Shown here piece by piece: positions 62,531 to 64,000 of a stretch of 64,000 bases of DNA. The notes beneath the pieces are model-generated. The model saw only the letters and a list, made by a program, of their open reading frames with translations. It ran no database searches and was not told the DNA's origin. The position numbers were made by a program, and so were the translations under genes. Numbering within the stretch: position 1 is the stretch's first letter; each line of letters opens with the position of its first letter. The DNA comes from Streptomyces sp. NBC_00582 (GTDB lineage Bacteria > Actinomycetota > Actinomycetes > Streptomycetales > Streptomycetaceae): contig NZ_CP107772.1 of the NCBI RefSeq assembly GCF_036345155.1, positions 1,798,001 through 1,862,000 on the forward strand, written 5' to 3'.

Positions 62531-64000
62531 ATGACGTCCGCTGCGCGTTCCGAGGACATGATCATCGGCATCACCCCGTTCGGCGAGCCCGACGCCGGTC
62601 TCGCCCTGGCGGTCGGCAGGGCCGGCGGCCTCGGCGTACTGGACCTGGGGCCCGGGGACCGAAGAGCGCGCGAGGCCCTGGCCCGGCTGCGCCGCGCCTC
62701 ACCGGGCGCGTACGGCGTGAGAGTCGGACCGGGCTGCCGGCTCACCCCCGACGATCCGGCCCTCGGGGACCGCGGGCCGCACACGGTGGTGCTCGCCGCC
62801 GACGCGCCCTGGCCCGTGGCCGAGACCGCCGGCCGGTACCGCGTGCTGGTGGAGGTCACCGATCTCGCGGGCGCGCGGGACGCGGCACGCGCCGGGGCGC
62901 ACGGGCTCGTCGCGCGCGGTGCCGAGTGCGGTGGCCGGGTCGGCGAACTCAGCACCTTCGTGCTGCTCCAGCAGCTCCTCGCGGCGCCGGATCCCGGTCT
63001 GCCGGTGTGGGCCTGCGGCGGCGTCGGCCCGCGCACGGCCGCCGCCGCGGTGGCCGGCGGGGCGGCCGGAGTCGTCCTGGACAGCCAGCTCGCCCTGCTC
63101 GACGACTCGGCGCTGCCCGAACCTGCGGCCGCCGCGCTGCGCGCGATGGACGGCTCGGAGACCGTCGTCCTGGCCGGACACCGCGTCCTGCGGCGGCGCG
63201 GCCCCGACGCCCCGCAGGTCCCCGAGGGGGCGGGGCCCGAGGAGGTGGCGGCGCTGCTCGGTGCGCGGGACCCGCGTACCCGGCTCCTTCCCGTGGGCCA
63301 GGACGGCTTCCTCGCCGCCCGCTTCGCCGAGCGCTGGGGCGACGCGCGGCGCACGGTGCGGGCGCTGCGCGAGGCGATCCTGGACGCCTTACGCGACGAC
63401 ACGGCCGTAAGGGCGCTGCTGCCCGAGTCCGCGATGAGCCGGGCGCTCGGGACGCGACTGCCGCTGGCGCAGGGGCCGATGACACGGGTGAGCGACGAGG
63501 CGTCCTTCGCCGCCGCGGTCGCCGCGGAGGGGGCGCTGCCGTTCCTCGCCCTGGCGCTGGCGGACGGGGCGCGGACACGGGAGATGCTCGCCGCGACCCG
63601 GGACGCGGTCGCGGGCCGCCCCTGGGGGGTGGGGGTGCTCGGTTTCGCGCCGGAGGACGTGCGTGCCGCGCAGCTGGAGGCCGTGCGGGAGCTGCGGCCG
63701 ACGCACGCGGTCATCGCGGGCGGGCGGCCGTCCCAGGCGCAGGCGCTGGAGCGGGACGGCATCCGGACCTTCCTGCACGTGCCGTCGCCGGGGCTGCTGC
63801 GGCAGTTCCTCCAGGCGGGGGCACGCCGGTTCGTGTTCGAGGGCTCCGAGTGCGGCGGGCATGTGGGCCCGCGCGGCAGCTTCCCGCTGTGGGAGGCCCA
63901 ACTCGCCGTCCTGGAGGACCACTTGGCGGAGGCGGACGGCTCGGATCTGGAGGTGTTCTTCGCGGGCGGGGTGCACGACGGGCGCTCTGCGGCGATGGTC
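62531..64000 (+). CDS. N-terminal part of a large protein with nitronate-monooxygenase-like domains (PUFA-synthase/PKS-type?)
   Basis: The frame is open to the window edge; 490 codons are visible. Two tandem TIM-barrel NMO-like domains are seen: residues ~10-210 (ARGAECGGRVGELSTFVLLQ, VWACGGVGPRTAAAAVAGGA) and from ~300 on (LPLAQGPMTRVSDEASFAAA, VFEGSECGGHVGPRGSFPLW). Streptomyces PUFA-synthase-like megasynthases begin with such domains before ketosynthase modules, so this may be the 5' end of an iterative type I PKS gene. GGAG lies before the ATG. Leu287 is a TTA codon (63389-63391), implying bldA control. Confidence 0.75.
   Translation, partial: MTSAARSEDMIIGITPFGEPDAGLALAVGRAGGLGVLDLGPGDRRAREALARLRRASPGAYGVRVGPGCRLTPDDPALGDRGPHTVVLAADAPWPVAETAGRYRVLVEVTDLAGARDAARAGAHGLVARGAECGGRVGELSTFVLLQQLLAAPDPGLPVWACGGVGPRTAAAAVAGGAAGVVLDSQLALLDDSALPEPAAAALRAMDGSETVVLAGHRVLRRRGPDAPQVPEGAGPEEVAALLGARDPRTRLLPVGQDGFLAARFAERWGDARRTVRALREAILDALRDDTAVRALLPESAMSRALGTRLPLAQGPMTRVSDEASFAAAVAAEGALPFLALALADGARTREMLAATRDAVAGRPWGVGVLGFAPEDVRAAQLEAVRELRPTHAVIAGGRPSQAQALERDGIRTFLHVPSPGLLRQFLQAGARRFVFEGSECGGHVGPRGSFPLWEAQLAVLEDHLAEADGSDLEVFFAGGVHDGRSAAMV

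Noticed and set aside
62395..63762. 455-codon minus-strand ORF near the right edge
   Set aside because: The opposite plus-strand frame carries nitronate-monooxygenase motifs (ECGGHVGPR) and a good ribosome site, so the minus frame is a shadow.

Overview
The window is about 70+% GC, with strong GC bias at third codon positions, frequent GTG starts, many 4-nt start/stop overlaps and rare TTA codons in regulatory genes. Together with SARP, LuxR, SpoIIE-type and CHAT proteins, this points to a Streptomyces chromosome, probably outside the most conserved core. Calls come from reading the sequence and family knowledge; no database search was run.

Layout. 1-12.6 kb is mostly housekeeping: an ABC exporter, a flippase-like membrane protein, an MscS channel, an M1 peptidase, monomeric isocitrate dehydrogenase, metY-metX and N-formylglutamate amidohydrolase. 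12.6-18.0 kb holds a possible signalling or cell-fate module: a sigma factor with a TTA codon and an overlapping small partner gene, a cytoplasmic-looking subtilisin, and a divergent TPR-CHAT (caspase-like) protein. A 172-bp palindromic element separates the CHAT gene from a LuxR-type ATPase regulator, which is followed by a metzincin protease.

21.4-31.8 kb, on the minus strand, is a sulfur-salvage locus. It has four luciferase-like or NtaA-type flavin monooxygenases, a GNAT acetyltransferase, a cystine-type ABC importer and a GST-like protein. Each of its three transcription blocks starts with a short unannotated leader ORF carrying a [HA]-[IV]-D-L-x-R-V motif and Cys codons, consistent with cysteine-responsive attenuation. 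The gene set parallels the Bacillus S-alkylcysteine/2-succinocysteine salvage operons.

32.4-45.3 kb is a MarR-controlled catabolic cluster for an aromatic or alicyclic acid. It encodes an aldehyde dehydrogenase, extradiol dioxygenase, CMD protein, FAH hydrolase, cupin, P450 with its ferredoxin and reductase, CoA ligase, alcohol dehydrogenase, acyl-CoA dehydrogenase and hydroxyacyl-CoA dehydrogenase. One 21-bp perfect palindrome overlaps the -35 boxes of both divergent promoters. 45.3-47.6 kb is a PfkB kinase/class II aldolase pair facing a TetR gene across a clear operator.

48.1-59.1 kb looks like an uncharacterised biosynthetic cluster: a SpoIIE-type phosphatase at its edge, type III PKS, HAD phosphatase, SDR, SAICAR-synthetase-like ligase, cupin, divergent GTP cyclohydrolase I, Nudix hydrolase, DHA2 exporter and a SARP activator with two TTA codons. 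A textbook SARP site of three 7-bp repeats at 11-bp spacing lies between its two divergent arms. GTP cyclohydrolase, Nudix, HAD and SDR together suggest a pterin- or GTP-derived unit joined to a polyketide or an amide partner. After a tRNA-Pro and a serine hydrolase come decayed remnants of GntR, CoA-transferase and crotonase genes. The window ends inside a large TTA-containing gene that starts with nitronate-monooxygenase-like domains, as in PUFA-synthase-like megasynthases.
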